Source of the DNA: a virus
DNA length: 27,688 nucleotides
Virus record (IMG/VR): IMGVR_UViG_3300043313_000532
Span: 1 to 27,688 of that record
Reading direction: 5' to 3' (one strand)
The notes beneath the pieces were generated by a model. It made no database searches. It saw only the letters and a list, made by a program, of their open reading frames with translations, and was not told where the DNA came from. Of this stretch, positions 14,226 to 23,341 are shown one piece after another; position 1 is the stretch's first letter; each line of letters begins with the position of its first letter. The position numbers were made by a program, and so were the translations under genes.

Positions 14226-14662
14226 TGGCTCTAGTTGACGACAATGATATCAACAAGTTCCTCCCTGAAGATAAACTCATTGCGGAGGCAGAACCTCTTT
14301 ACGCAGAGATTCTAGAAGATATCGAGCGCGTCATTAGAGGTACTCTTGCCGGTCATGTATCTGCAACCGATATGGCACTATGGCTGACCCCCGCTACAAC
14401 TCCAGGAATTATCAGAGCTATCGGGGGTCGGCTAGGTGCTGCATTTATCTATCGTCGTAGATACTCGGAAGATTCACTAGAGGACCCACAGTATGCACAG
14501 TTTTTGTATAACGAAGCAATAGGGTGGCTAGCAGGAATTGTTGCTGGCACGATTTCTATTGATGTTATACCAACAGAAACTGGTGAGCTTACGACGGATA
14601 TGTTCTATCCGAATGATCCTAACACTCAACCACCGAAGTTTACTATGGATTCAGTATTTTAA
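14225..14662 (+). CDS. Head-tail connector (adaptor) protein
   Basis: 145 residues, mainly helical: INKFLPEDKLIAEAEPLYAEILEDIERVIRGTLAG, then ATTPGIIRAIGGRLGAAFIYRRRY, then YNEAIGWLAGIVAG. That pattern resembles gp6/gp15-like and Mu gp36-like (DUF1320) adaptors that bind beneath the portal. Its position after the capsid genes and before a tail completion gene agrees. Start coupled through TAATG. Assignment by pattern and gene order. Confidence 0.65.
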   Translation: MALVDDNDINKFLPEDKLIAEAEPLYAEILEDIERVIRGTLAGHVSATDMALWLTPATTPGIIRAIGGRLGAAFIYRRRYSEDSLEDPQYAQFLYNEAIGWLAGIVAGTISIDVIPTETGELTTDMFYPNDPNTQPPKFTMDSVF

Positions 14663-14668
14663 CACGCT

Positions 14669-15325
14669 ATGGCAATTACTCGTTCAGGCGCATTCATTGG
14701 TTCCTATGGCACACAAGCCGCAGGTTCCATTACGTTTGAATGGGTACCTGATCCATTGTACTTCAGTGATAAGATTCTAGACGTTAAGGATAGTCTAGAA
14801 GATCGTACTGTACCTTTGATTCTATCTAGAGCAGCTATCCAGAAAGATATCGAAGAGAACTTTGAAGGTGAGCATGATCCACAAGGGCAACCTTGGGCAC
14901 CTTGGAGTAGCACCGTTGATACAAGAGGCATAGTTGAAGAAGGTAGCTTGTTTAAAGGCTATGCCGATAATCTACCTCCGGGGCACAGTGGTAAGATTCT
15001 CAACTGGCGAGGTATTCTGAAAGCAGCAGCAACTAGTGAGAGTGCTTTCGTACAAGTATCTGGACAGAGTGTTAATGATGACTCTCTATTCTTTGATACG
15101 AAAGGTCTACCTCCATATTGGATTTACCATCAAGAAGGATTGCCTGATAGACAGACGCCACTACCACAACGTGAGTTCCTTGGTATTAGTGACGACGTTG
15201 TTATCCTTGAAATCTTCGATGAATGGTTTCAGGGTATTCTAGAGGTAGCTACATCTAGTAGAGGTAAGACATTCGGACGTAGACGTGATCCTTCTACTGG
15301 TCGGTTCATGGCTGCTGGTGGGTAA
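14669..15325 (+). CDS. Phage virion morphogenesis (tail completion) protein, Mu gpG/P2 gpS-like
   Basis: 218 residues. The hallmark pattern of the family is present: a helix with SRAAIQKDIEENFEGE, then GQPWAPWSSTVDTR, a GKILNWRGILKAAATS segment, an IYHQEG loop and LPQREFLGISDDVVILEIFDEW near the end. The C-terminal ~20 residues are basic and Gly/Arg-rich. Members of this family finish the head or tail so the two can join. There is no obvious ribosome binding site; the ATG lies six bases after the connector stop. TAATG links it to the next gene. Confidence 0.75.
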   Translation: MAITRSGAFIGSYGTQAAGSITFEWVPDPLYFSDKILDVKDSLEDRTVPLILSRAAIQKDIEENFEGEHDPQGQPWAPWSSTVDTRGIVEEGSLFKGYADNLPPGHSGKILNWRGILKAAATSESAFVQVSGQSVNDDSLFFDTKGLPPYWIYHQEGLPDRQTPLPQREFLGISDDVVILEIFDEWFQGILEVATSSRGKTFGRRRDPSTGRFMAAGG

Positions 15326-15801
15326 TGGCAGCACAGGATTATATTGACATTACCGAGATTCTCGATTACTTACATGATAGAATCGACAACAACAAGACAG
15401 CACTAGGTCTTAAGCATATCTCATATGGTGATGAACAGCTACTTCCCGAATATCCAGCCCTCGTACTTACAGCGGAACGGCCCACACAAACAAGACAACA
15501 CGCTACTCGACAATGGTATCGTTCGTTCTTTTGTGACCTGTGGTTGTTTCATGCGAAACTAAGCGTTAGTCGAAGAGTAAGAACTAGAGAAGATATTGAA
15601 CTAGCTCGTAAACTGGAGAAGTTTCTAAATGCAGATAGAACCCTTGGCGACCATATCATCTTTGGATTCGTTACCGATCTGCAACCAATCGTTATTGGCA
15701 GAATTACATCAACTAAAGGTAACGCAGTTATTGCCACAAGACTCTCATGGCAAGGAGAAAATAGAGTCTTGTGGTCTGTCGAAGAACAATGGGAATCATA
15801 G
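15325..15801 (+). CDS. Probable tail terminator protein
   Basis: 158 residues. Secondary structure reads helix (ITEILDYLHDRID), strands (PALVLTAERPTQTR, SFFCDLWLFHAKL), then helix (EDIELARKLEKFLNADRTLG) and strands (IIFGFVTDLQPIV, AVIATRLSWQGENRVLW). This alpha-beta layout is that of tail terminators such as lambda gpU and minor tail proteins that cap the tube and bind the connector. Gene order, between tail completion and tail tube genes, supports it. No conserved residue proves it. Confidence 0.6.
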   Translation: MAAQDYIDITEILDYLHDRIDNNKTALGLKHISYGDEQLLPEYPALVLTAERPTQTRQHATRQWYRSFFCDLWLFHAKLSVSRRVRTREDIELARKLEKFLNADRTLGDHIIFGFVTDLQPIVIGRITSTKGNAVIATRLSWQGENRVLWSVEEQWES

Positions 15802-15813
15802 CGGGAGGGAGTG

Positions 15814-16119
15814 ATGACGCTAACAGTTGAAATCAATCATCCTGATTATGAAGATGGTGTAGAGTTTGATGTTGCTGGAGTTCTTGTTCCAAACAAGGGA
15901 AAAACAACTCTCACTGAAGATCAGGAACGACTACTTGTAGCACGACGGCAGAAGCCTGCTAGAGAAGTTTTTGAGGGTAGTCAGTTTGTGAAGATTACAG
16001 GCAGTTCAACTCTGAGTGCAAAAGACCTAGAAGGTATTATTGTCGAGAGCAATTTTGGTCCTGCTCCCGAAGTTGCTGATGAACCTACTACTGAAGATAC
16101 TGAAGGGAGTGATGGTTAA
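15814..16119 (+). CDS. Hypothetical tail-associated protein, 101 residues
   Basis: The ATG at 15814 is preferred to the GTG at 15811 because GGAGG (15804-15808) is five bases from the ATG and only two from the GTG. The protein has an N-terminal beta domain (VEINHPDYEDGVEFDVAGVLVPN), a helix TEDQERLLVARRQ, and an acidic end (EPTTEDTEGSDG). It lies just before the tail tube gene and is coupled to it by TAATG. Family not recognised. Confidence 0.6.
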   Translation: MTLTVEINHPDYEDGVEFDVAGVLVPNKGKTTLTEDQERLLVARRQKPAREVFEGSQFVKITGSSTLSAKDLEGIIVESNFGPAPEVADEPTTEDTEGSDG

Positions 16120-17108
16120 TGCCAGCAGGTCTAGGCGGTGGCGGTAGTGTAGGTATCGCCCTTGAATCAACAATGGGCACCTATGTTGCACCAACCGTCT
16201 TTGTCCCCATTTTAGATGAGGACTTTATTTACACGGAAAGTAAGTATTACTCGGAACAGATTAGACAACAGAGTATCGTTTCTGATGTAAAATCATCGTA
16301 TTATCATATCGAGGGTCCAATTACTATGGAGGCCGATCCTCGATTCCTTCCGTACTTCATGTATGCGTCTAGACATACGATTGCTAAGACAGGCGCAGGC
16401 CCGTATGATTATACATTTACTCCATCATCTGCGGGTAGTGCAAGTACAGCAGCTTCCGGTACAGTACCGCGTACAATGTCTGTTACAATTGTTCGTAACA
16501 ATGTTGTGTTCGGATATGCCGGATGCGTAATTGGTAGCTTTGAATTTACTGTTGAAGAAGGTATTCTCAGAGTTACAATGGATGCACTAGGACTGAGCGA
16601 AGCAGTACAGGCTGATCCTACGGAAACATGGGTTGCTGCAGATATCTTGGGTGCAGATGCTCACCGTATCTATCTTGCTGCGTCTGCTGTTACACCTACG
16701 TTCGGTGCTATCGATACAGGGTTCAATGGATTCACGTTCCGCGTTAACTACAATGCGGAAGCACAGAATAGAATCCAGGCACAGCGATCGGCTAGCTACA
16801 TTAGCTTCGGTCTTACTGAAGCTGAAATCGAATCGGAACTAGACTTCATCAATAGAACCGATTACGATAACATGGTCGCTAATACTACTAGGGCTATCAA
16901 GTTGGAGTCCACAAATGGAGGCGCCACATACGCAGCAGCATCTAGTGCCGTTGCTCTACAGGGCAACCGCGTCAGCTATGATTCGTATGAGCCTAATCTA
17001 GAAGGTATGGGCGATCTAATCATGGCAGACTTCACAGGACGAATTATTGGTATTGCTGGTGGAGACGCCTATAGTATCAAGGTCAAGTCTCCTTCCAACA
17101 TTGCCTAA
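16119..17108 (+). CDS. Major tail (tube) protein
   Basis: 329 residues, beta-rich and Ser/Thr/Ala-heavy. The N-terminus GGGGSVGIALESTMGTYVAPTVF, the segment IEGPITMEADPRFLPYFMYA and the later FEFTVEEGILRVTMDALG are typical of siphovirus tail tube proteins with an extra Ig-like insertion. The tube surrounds the tape measure and forms most of the tail. The next genes (tail chaperones and tape measure) confirm the position. The gene overlaps the previous stop (TAATG). Confidence 0.85.
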   Translation: MPAGLGGGGSVGIALESTMGTYVAPTVFVPILDEDFIYTESKYYSEQIRQQSIVSDVKSSYYHIEGPITMEADPRFLPYFMYASRHTIAKTGAGPYDYTFTPSSAGSASTAASGTVPRTMSVTIVRNNVVFGYAGCVIGSFEFTVEEGILRVTMDALGLSEAVQADPTETWVAADILGADAHRIYLAASAVTPTFGAIDTGFNGFTFRVNYNAEAQNRIQAQRSASYISFGLTEAEIESELDFINRTDYDNMVANTTRAIKLESTNGGATYAAASSAVALQGNRVSYDSYEPNLEGMGDLIMADFTGRIIGIAGGDAYSIKVKSPSNIA

Positions 17109-17137
17109 TCGTAATTGCAAGAAAGGAAACAGGAGAA

Positions 17138-17623
17138 ATGCCACAGGCTACTATCGATAGAGAAGAGACTTTCCGCTACGACCTTAAGACTCTTCCAGCC
17201 AACAATGGCGATCAGGGTGGATACGTTATGCTGCGTCGATTGAGTTTCCATCAGATGATGCAGCGTCGCGATATCGCGTCAAAGATTGGTTGGGAAGAAC
17301 GACGCGCTGCTAAGGGAAGTAAGAAGCAGGAAGAGGAAACTATCAAGGCAATGATGGAGATTATGAATGTTGCCACGATGGAGTATGAATTCCGCCATAG
17401 CATCGTTAGTCATAATCTTGAGGACGCTAGCGGAAGTCTCATCGACTTCACTAATCCCGAAACGTATAAGGCACTTGATCCTCGTGTTGGTCAGGAAATC
17501 GGTAAGTATATCGATGAACTGAATCAAGAGATGGATGAGGATGAGTTGGCAAATTTTCCAACTGCATCCAAGCAATCCTCTGGGGAAGAGACGACGCTGC
17601 CGATTACTTCGGTAGAGAGCTAG
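17138..17623 (+). CDS. Tail-assembly chaperone, short form (G-like)
   Basis: 161 residues from ATG after AGGAG. The protein is charged and helical: LRRLSFHQMMQRRDIASKIGWEERR, then a helix with MMEIMNVATMEYEFRHSIV, and an acidic C-terminus (DELNQEMDEDEL). Position between tail tube and tape measure genes is diagnostic of the lambda G/GT pair. The slippery heptamer at 17551-17557 near the end allows part of the ribosomes to enter the -1 frame and make the longer product. The chaperones coat the tape measure during tail assembly and are absent from the finished tail. Confidence 0.85.
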   Translation: MPQATIDREETFRYDLKTLPANNGDQGGYVMLRRLSFHQMMQRRDIASKIGWEERRAAKGSKKQEEETIKAMMEIMNVATMEYEFRHSIVSHNLEDASGSLIDFTNPETYKALDPRVGQEIGKYIDELNQEMDEDELANFPTASKQSSGEETTLPITSVES

Positions 17624-17829
17624 TTCTCAAATGCATAGACTGGTTGAGAATAGCTCGCTTGTGTAAAGAGCTTCATATTCCACCTAGAGGCGGTGGGCTA
17701 TTGGATCAGCCAGCCCATGAAATCACCATGCTTGATAAAGTGTTTGAATCACACGAGAAGAACGAGAAGCGCAAGCAGGAACTAGATGAGATGCGTAATC
17801 GTAATCGAAAGCGTCACAGTACGAACTGA
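17138..17829 (+). CDS. Tail-assembly chaperone, -1 frameshift product (GT-like)
   Basis: Predicted 230 residues: 140 from the first frame (to the Phe codon 17555-17557), then 90 in the -1 frame from 17557 to the TGA at 17827-17829. The -1 frame opens just after a stop at 17542-17544, right at the slip site, and continues well past the end of the first frame. Its translation looks genuine: SNCIQAILWGRDDAADYFG, then a helix with LVLKCIDWLRIARLCKEL, then HIPPRGGGLLDQP and a charged coiled-coil tail. A lone TTG start at 17644 is therefore not needed. The tape measure gene follows after nine bases. Confidence 0.8.
17551..17557 (+). promoter_or_regulatory. -1 ribosomal frameshift site A AAT TTT
   Basis: In the reading frame of 17138-17623 the bases read A AAT TTT, which fits the X XXY YYZ rule (X=A, Y=T). 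Both tRNAs re-pair on AAA TTT after slipping back one base. The -1 frame is closed only nine bases upstream (TGA 17542-17544). Six bases is too little to judge a stimulatory structure; none was folded. Confidence 0.8.
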
Positions 17830-17838
17830 GGAATTGAT

Positions 17839-20800
17839 ATGCCGCTGAGATTGGGAGAGATGGTTCTAATTATCAGGACGCAGGATTTCGCGTCCCGTAA
17901 CCTAGATCGCGTCTCTGCCAATCTCGGCAAACTTTCTAAGTTTCAGCAATTGCAGCGTCGTCAAGCACAGCTAGGTTTACGCGAGGCTAGAGCAATTGAG
18001 AGAATCGGTAACTTCAGCCGTGACCTTTCATTGTTGCAACGTCGTGTTGATCTAGAAACTAAGCTCGCCAATGTTACTAAGGATAGACATTTAGCAGCTA
18101 AACGATTATCCTCATTGGAAGCTAGACAAGTAGGGCCAGGTGTCATTCGTGGGCCTACTGGTAGATTCCAGAGTATTGCGCCACAGCTAACAAGTGCAAG
18201 ATCAGCTCTAACGGGTCTAAAAGCTGCTGAAGCTGATTTGATGACGCAACATGAACAGTTGCTGAAACGGTTAAATGCAACTGCTCCTGCTCTTGCGAAA
18301 CTAGGATCAGATGCGTCTGCTCGCAGAGTGAAGCGTATGACCGCTGAGTTAGGTTTCATGCGTACAGGGTTACAGCATATTCAATCTGATTTGGCTGGCG
18401 TTAATTCTGCAATGAATCAAATTCATTGGGAGAGACTTCATCGTGCCGGTCAGACTGTTTCTCGACTTGGTAGAGTCATGCAGCTTACAGGTCTTATTGC
18501 CGCAGGCTCGTTTGTAGCCGCTGGTAATGCTGCTGCTAACTTTGAGCAACAGGTAACTCTTGCTGCTACGCAGGCGCGTGACATTGGCGCACCTATCGCT
18601 CAGGTTGCGAAACGATCGAAGCAACTAGAAACTGCCATTCTTGGTCAGATGCAGAGATTTCCTGCATCAGCAGATGATATGGCACAGGCAGCATATAAGA
18701 TTTTCTCATCTCTTGATCTTGCAGACAAGGGTAGATTCAAGTTCTGGAAGGGTCTACAGGTTCTAGAGAAGGCTAACAAGGTTGCTGTTGCAGGTGGTGT
18801 TGATCTAACCGAAACAATGAACGGTCTTGTTATCGTTCTCAACAACTTCGATCCTAACTTGAAGAACGTCAATGGTACTCTAGACACCATGTTTGATATT
18901 GTCAGGTTCGGTAATCTTACGGTGGCAGACTTCACTACTCTCATTACGAGAGTTGCAGCTACTGCAAAGGGTGTTGGTCATACACTAGAGGACCTTGCTG
19001 CGCCTATTGCGTTCCTATCAAGAGTGCTACCTAGTGAACGAGTGGGAACAGGACTATTCAGACTTGAAGAGGTATTCGCTAACAGAGATTTCCAGGCAGG
19101 ATTCAAGATTATTAGTAAGGCTAGACTTGGTAGAGCATTCGACTTCGCTAAGTCCGGTGGTGGACTAAAGCCATTCCAAACCATTCTAGAGAACATCGTT
19201 AAAACATTCCCCGAGTTGGAGAATGGAAAACTTGACGTAGCCGAGTTCTTGAAGATGGTATCGTCAGCAGGTAAAACTGCACGTATGGGCCGTCCATCAG
19301 AAGGTCAGCTATTCACATCACAGGCAAGAAACGTTCTTCGCCCACTGGTGCAAAACATGGATCAGTTGCGTGAGTTGCAACTACTGATCGCCGGCAACAA
19401 GGGTGAATTCAATGCTGCCTTTGCAGCGATGAAAGATACACCTGCAATTCAGTGGAAAATTTTCCTTAACCAACTTAGAGCCGTTGCTCTTGAAATTGGT
19501 AGAGATGCACTCCCCGCTCTACTGAGTATCGCTGGTGCTATTAAAGGTGCAATTGCCTGGTGGCGTGGACTTGACGATCACACGAAGAACCTCATCATTC
19601 GCATCGGTGTGTTTGCTGGCGTCCTTACGCTAGTCGGTGGCATTGTCCTCTCTGTGGTAGGTGGCATCATCTCGCTTGTTGGAGCCATTGCACTACTTAG
19701 CGGTGGTCTTGGCGCTGCTGGCGCAGGGGGAGTAATCGGACGTATAGTAATTCTTCTAGGTCTGCTACGTGCTCTAACTCTTATCGGTGCCATTGTTATC
19801 TCAGTGAATATTATCACGAACTGGATCAAACCGAAACTTCCGGGTTGGGCACAAAGACTACTTTCATATAGTGGTACCGATGCTGCTAAAGACTTGTTAG
19901 GTATGTTCGGTGTAGGTGGTGGAGCAGGTGGAGGTAACAAGGGTCTAGTCTTTAACGCCGATGCCAAATTGAATCTTAGTAAAGATTCCCGTAAGATGAT
20001 GAAGCAACTATCCGATGTTAGAAACACAAGTGAGTTCGATAAGATTACGGCGGGTGCTACGAAGAAAGTCAAAGATGAACTAGAGGCTCTTAATGGAATG
20101 ACTCTCGCTGATCTTCGTAAGCAGTTTGCTGCAACTGGCGAAGATGCCAACCAAATGGCACAAGTCGTAGATCAAGCAGGACAGCAAGCAGCACAATCTG
20201 TCGATCAGGCTGCTCAGAGAATGACACAAATTTGGGAACAGTTCCGACAGGAGAATGAGACAGCATTCGGACAATTGTTCAGTGGTCCATTCTTCCAGTC
20301 TGAAACATGGTCACTCGCTGAAGAGTGGGACGTTAAGCCTACTATGCGAGAAATCAATCGTGACCTTACAGAGCAGATTCAGAAGTTTCGAAAGTGGCGC
20401 AGTACCCTCTCATCTATCAGTAAGCGCAAAGGTGTCTCTCCTGCATTGATGAAGGAATTGCAGGGTCTTGGCCCTGATGCGCTAGACAAACTAGAGGTTC
20501 TTCGTAAAGCTGCACCAGGCGCATTCAACTCATTCATCCGACTGTGGAGAACTAAGCAGAAGGAGATTAACCGCGCTACGAAGATCGACTTCGATGCACA
20601 ACTCAAACAGTGGTATTCTTACGGTAAGGGTATTGCTAAGAATATCATCCTTGGACTACAAAGTGAGAACGTGGCACTCGATGCAGCATTCAAGAAGTAC
20701 ATCCTTAGCAAGTACCCGAACATCGTTTCAGAAGCCAGGGCAGATGCAAGACGTGAATACAAGAGACAACAGAATCTCACAAAGGAAAAGTCGGGCAGCA

Positions 20801-20952
20801 CCACAACTAACAGCACTACGAACACTACGAACATTACCGTTCATCCGACTAAAGGCGAATCTAACAAGGATGCCGCACGTAGAGCAGCACACACTTTCAA
20901 GCATGGTGGCAAGGGCGGATATGACAAGGGTGGCGGGGGCTTCGGTGGTTAA
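17839..20952 (+). CDS. Tape measure protein
   Basis: 1037 residues, by far the longest gene. Residues ~1-200 are charged coiled-coil; ~230-440 match the phage minor tail/TP901-type tape measure core (ANFEQQVTLAATQARDIG, MAQAAYKIFSSLDLADKG). Residues ~585-660 form hydrophobic, Gly-rich helices (VFAGVLTLVGGIVLSVVGG) that could insert in the host membrane during DNA entry. The C-terminus has Asn/Thr repeats and a Gly/Lys tail. At about 0.15 nm per residue the tail would be near 155 nm (rule of thumb). It fixes tail length and guides DNA into the cell. Confidence 0.95.
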   Translation: MPLRLGEMVLIIRTQDFASRNLDRVSANLGKLSKFQQLQRRQAQLGLREARAIERIGNFSRDLSLLQRRVDLETKLANVTKDRHLAAKRLSSLEARQVGPGVIRGPTGRFQSIAPQLTSARSALTGLKAAEADLMTQHEQLLKRLNATAPALAKLGSDASARRVKRMTAELGFMRTGLQHIQSDLAGVNSAMNQIHWERLHRAGQTVSRLGRVMQLTGLIAAGSFVAAGNAAANFEQQVTLAATQARDIGAPIAQVAKRSKQLETAILGQMQRFPASADDMAQAAYKIFSSLDLADKGRFKFWKGLQVLEKANKVAVAGGVDLTETMNGLVIVLNNFDPNLKNVNGTLDTMFDIVRFGNLTVADFTTLITRVAATAKGVGHTLEDLAAPIAFLSRVLPSERVGTGLFRLEEVFANRDFQAGFKIISKARLGRAFDFAKSGGGLKPFQTILENIVKTFPELENGKLDVAEFLKMVSSAGKTARMGRPSEGQLFTSQARNVLRPLVQNMDQLRELQLLIAGNKGEFNAAFAAMKDTPAIQWKIFLNQLRAVALEIGRDALPALLSIAGAIKGAIAWWRGLDDHTKNLIIRIGVFAGVLTLVGGIVLSVVGGIISLVGAIALLSGGLGAAGAGGVIGRIVILLGLLRALTLIGAIVISVNIITNWIKPKLPGWAQRLLSYSGTDAAKDLLGMFGVGGGAGGGNKGLVFNADAKLNLSKDSRKMMKQLSDVRNTSEFDKITAGATKKVKDELEALNGMTLADLRKQFAATGEDANQMAQVVDQAGQQAAQSVDQAAQRMTQIWEQFRQENETAFGQLFSGPFFQSETWSLAEEWDVKPTMREINRDLTEQIQKFRKWRSTLSSISKRKGVSPALMKELQGLGPDALDKLEVLRKAAPGAFNSFIRLWRTKQKEINRATKIDFDAQLKQWYSYGKGIAKNIILGLQSENVALDAAFKKYILSKYPNIVSEARADARREYKRQQNLTKEKSGSTTTNSTTNTTNITVHPTKGESNKDAARRAAHTFKHGGKGGYDKGGGGFGG

Positions 20953-20955
20953 TCA

Positions 20956-21474
20956 ATGAGTCTAACAAGCGTACAGATTAGACCAGTCACAGGTAGCAAC
21001 GTATCTGTTAATGCTGTAGATGGTAGCGGTAATCATTTGTATCCTTTGCACGAATGGGAACCTGAAGCTGATCTTCCAGATACCGTATTAAAGAGGATGC
21101 AAGCAGCGGGTGTATGGCCGACCTTTGCATATGCTGGTGCTATGACGATCATTGCAACTGGTGAGGTTCTCGGATTAGGAGCAAACGATTCAGCGCGATC
21201 TATCGATGCGATGACAAAGCGTGAAGCATTGCAAGATGCGTGCCAACCTACCTATACTATCAATCCTCCAACAACGTATACTACTCGCAAGCATGGGACT
21301 TTACGAGTGCGCTACGATCATTGGTCACAAGAAGGTGATGTAGATTTCCATTGCATCATGTGTCGTATTCCTTTAGCTGCACTCAGTCCAGCGCGAATGA
21401 CGTACTTCATCAACTTCAAGTGTTTCTATCCTTTCTTCGTTGGAGTAACTGACCAAGCGATTCTCTTACCCTAG
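20956..21474 (+). CDS. Hypothetical tail-tip protein, 172 residues
   Basis: Begins three bases after the tape measure stop. Strands SVQIRPVTGSNVSVNAVDGSG, then a helix DTVLKRMQAAGVW, then KHGTLRVRYDHWSQEGD and HCIMCRIPLAAL (two Cys three apart). The place directly after the tape measure is where distal tail proteins are encoded, but the sequence is shorter than usual and I recognise no Dit motif. A tail-tip role is inferred from order alone. Confidence 0.55.
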   Translation: MSLTSVQIRPVTGSNVSVNAVDGSGNHLYPLHEWEPEADLPDTVLKRMQAAGVWPTFAYAGAMTIIATGEVLGLGANDSARSIDAMTKREALQDACQPTYTINPPTTYTTRKHGTLRVRYDHWSQEGDVDFHCIMCRIPLAALSPARMTYFINFKCFYPFFVGVTDQAILLP

Positions 21475-21494
21475 TAGGAAGAACATAATAGCCA

Positions 21495-22718
21495 ATGGCT
21501 TACCAATCAGGAGAATGGGTAATCGAGTTTCGAGAAAATACCGCTGCGGCGAGATTAACGGCATGGGTAAAACCGCCACAGTTGCATTGGTCGATTAAGA
21601 ACTCCGAGAAGGGAGAGATGACTTGTGAGCTTCCTATCGGAATGGATCAATACGATGGTACTCCATTTACGTTTAGGCGCGATGGTATCGTTCCGTGGCA
21701 TACTGACTGGTATCTATATCGTGGCACGACTCTAAGAGACAGCGGTATCGTAACGTCAATCAATCTAGCCGATGACAGAGATACCGTTCTCGTAAGCGGA
21801 ATGAACTGGCTAGGCTATCTAGAGAATCGTACCTATCCCTTCGATCCTGAAGCATATGTCAACGAGAGAGATTGGGCGTCTTGGCCTAAAAAGTGGGGAG
21901 TAGGACTTACGAATGGAGTCGATCTAAGAATCATTGTTGAAGATATTATGGAGGCAATGATCGAAGCTGTGGTGATCGGTGCGAACGGTCCGATTAGCGC
22001 AGCATTCTACACTCCCCCATTTATCCTTGCGAATCCTAATACTGGACAAGATGGTCGTTACAAGATTCTACCCGCTGATGAGACTACTATCTACGATCAT
22101 ATCAAGAAGATATCGGAAAACTCTGACGGTTTTGAATTCGACATTCTTCCACAAAATCTTGAGTTCAAGATGTATTCACCGAATCGGGATCAGGGAACTC
22201 CGGTATATCGTTTCACAAAGAATGAACGTCTTATCGAACTTGATTGGACTAATGAAGGGCCACTTGCAACTGTCACAACTATCTATGGCACAGGCAGTAG
22301 TATCAAGCGTGGGGTTGTAAGAACAGACTTTGAATCAATCATTCGATATAGATGGACGGATCGTATTGCGAATGCTGGTCAAGTTGCATCACAAGTAGCA
22401 CTAGAGAAGGCTGCACAAGGTCATGCATTTGAGGATCGCTTTCCTCGTAAAAGAGCATCGTTTGCAATCCACGATCCCGAGCTATTAACTCCTAATTTCT
22501 GGACAGGTGGCCGCCCTAGAAATCTTATCGGGAATAGAGTTCGTGTCACACACGATTTCTTCTTCCACAAGGTTAATGCTGATTACCGTGTAATGGGATT
22601 AAACATCGATGTTGATGAACATGGCAATGAGAAAGTCAGTTTTGATGCAGAGATGATTAATACACCTGATGCCGCAGTTAGCTTCGGTGGAGGCGGTGGA
22701 GGATTTGAGGCAGCATGA
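21495..22718 (+). CDS. Gp37-like tail protein (baseplate hub/tail-tip)
   Basis: 407 residues. The pattern WVIEFRENTAAARLTAWV, then LHWSIKNSEKGEMTCELP, LYRGTTLRDSGIV, DTVLVSGMNWLGYLENRTYPF and a late RVTHDFFFHKVNADYRVMGLNIDVDEHGNEKVSFD is that of siphovirus Gp37-like proteins, which resemble the hub (gp27/gpD-like) and attach fibres at the tail tip. The Gly-rich end (FGGGGGGFEAA) may be a flexible linker. AGGAAGA lies 12 bases before the ATG. No peptidase motif is visible. Confidence 0.75.
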   Translation: MAYQSGEWVIEFRENTAAARLTAWVKPPQLHWSIKNSEKGEMTCELPIGMDQYDGTPFTFRRDGIVPWHTDWYLYRGTTLRDSGIVTSINLADDRDTVLVSGMNWLGYLENRTYPFDPEAYVNERDWASWPKKWGVGLTNGVDLRIIVEDIMEAMIEAVVIGANGPISAAFYTPPFILANPNTGQDGRYKILPADETTIYDHIKKISENSDGFEFDILPQNLEFKMYSPNRDQGTPVYRFTKNERLIELDWTNEGPLATVTTIYGTGSSIKRGVVRTDFESIIRYRWTDRIANAGQVASQVALEKAAQGHAFEDRFPRKRASFAIHDPELLTPNFWTGGRPRNLIGNRVRVTHDFFFHKVNADYRVMGLNIDVDEHGNEKVSFDAEMINTPDAAVSFGGGGGGFEAA

Positions 22719-22733
22719 TTGCTAGGTCTAGAT

Positions 22734-23339
22734 ATGGCTGACGGTAATAAGAACGCAATTGATCGTAGGCAGAAGTTTGCTCCCGATCCACCTACGCCTG
22801 AATTGGTATTGCTGGAACGTGTCAGGCAACTTGAAGCTGAGACTAGGCTGCTACGTCAGAACATGCAGCTTACTACTCTTCATGCATTTGATCGTGGACC
22901 ATATATCGATCCTACGCAGGGCGAGGTACTATGGGATTTTCAATGGCAGCGAGGTTACATCTTCCACCACAATGAATGGCGTCCTCTCGCGCCACCTACT
23001 TATCACATCAAAGTATTTGCTGATGATCGTCCTGTTCTTACAGGCGACGGTAGGTTTAAGTTTGCTATATCGAAAGATATGCATGGTATGTATTTGTACG
23101 ATGCAGAGGCTTATGTTACTACTGCTGGAGCATGTACTATATCACTTTACAACAACACGCAAGCACGCGATCTGTTGATTAACCCGCTTGTTATTACATC
23201 TCTGCATGATACTGGAACGAGAACTATCCATCCAGTTAATAGCGAAGTGAATTGGAAAGATCAAATTTGGATAAACGTCGATGCTGCGGGTGGTCAAGGA
23301 CTTGGTGTTATTCTAGTGTTCAATCCCTTCATTGACTAA
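22734..23339 (+). CDS. Minor tail protein with N-terminal coiled coil and beta domain
   Basis: 201 residues from ATG 22734; a TTG at 22719 in the same frame would add five residues but lacks a well-spaced ribosome binding site. Residues ~20-50 form a coiled coil (LVLLERVRQLEAETRLLRQNMQ). The rest is a single beta domain with the pattern VFADDRPVLTGDGRFKFAIS, LYDAEAYVTTAGACTISLYN and WINVDAAGGQGLGVILVF. That domain recurs at the ends of phage tail and collar proteins and may bind the host surface. It follows the Gp37-like gene immediately. Confidence 0.65.
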   Translation: MADGNKNAIDRRQKFAPDPPTPELVLLERVRQLEAETRLLRQNMQLTTLHAFDRGPYIDPTQGEVLWDFQWQRGYIFHHNEWRPLAPPTYHIKVFADDRPVLTGDGRFKFAISKDMHGMYLYDAEAYVTTAGACTISLYNNTQARDLLINPLVITSLHDTGTRTIHPVNSEVNWKDQIWINVDAAGGQGLGVILVFNPFID

Positions 23340-23341
23340 CT

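Noticed and set aside
17644-17829. Separate 61-residue gene starting at TTG 17644
   Set aside because: The same frame is open and protein-like upstream to 17545 and joins the previous gene at a phased slippery heptamer, so it is the frameshift extension, not an independent gene.
19578-20150. 190-codon open frame on the minus strand
   Set aside because: It lies wholly inside the tape measure gene opposite its hydrophobic region, has no ribosome binding site or neighbours on that strand, and its Pro/Thr/Ser/Arg composition is that of a frame shadow.
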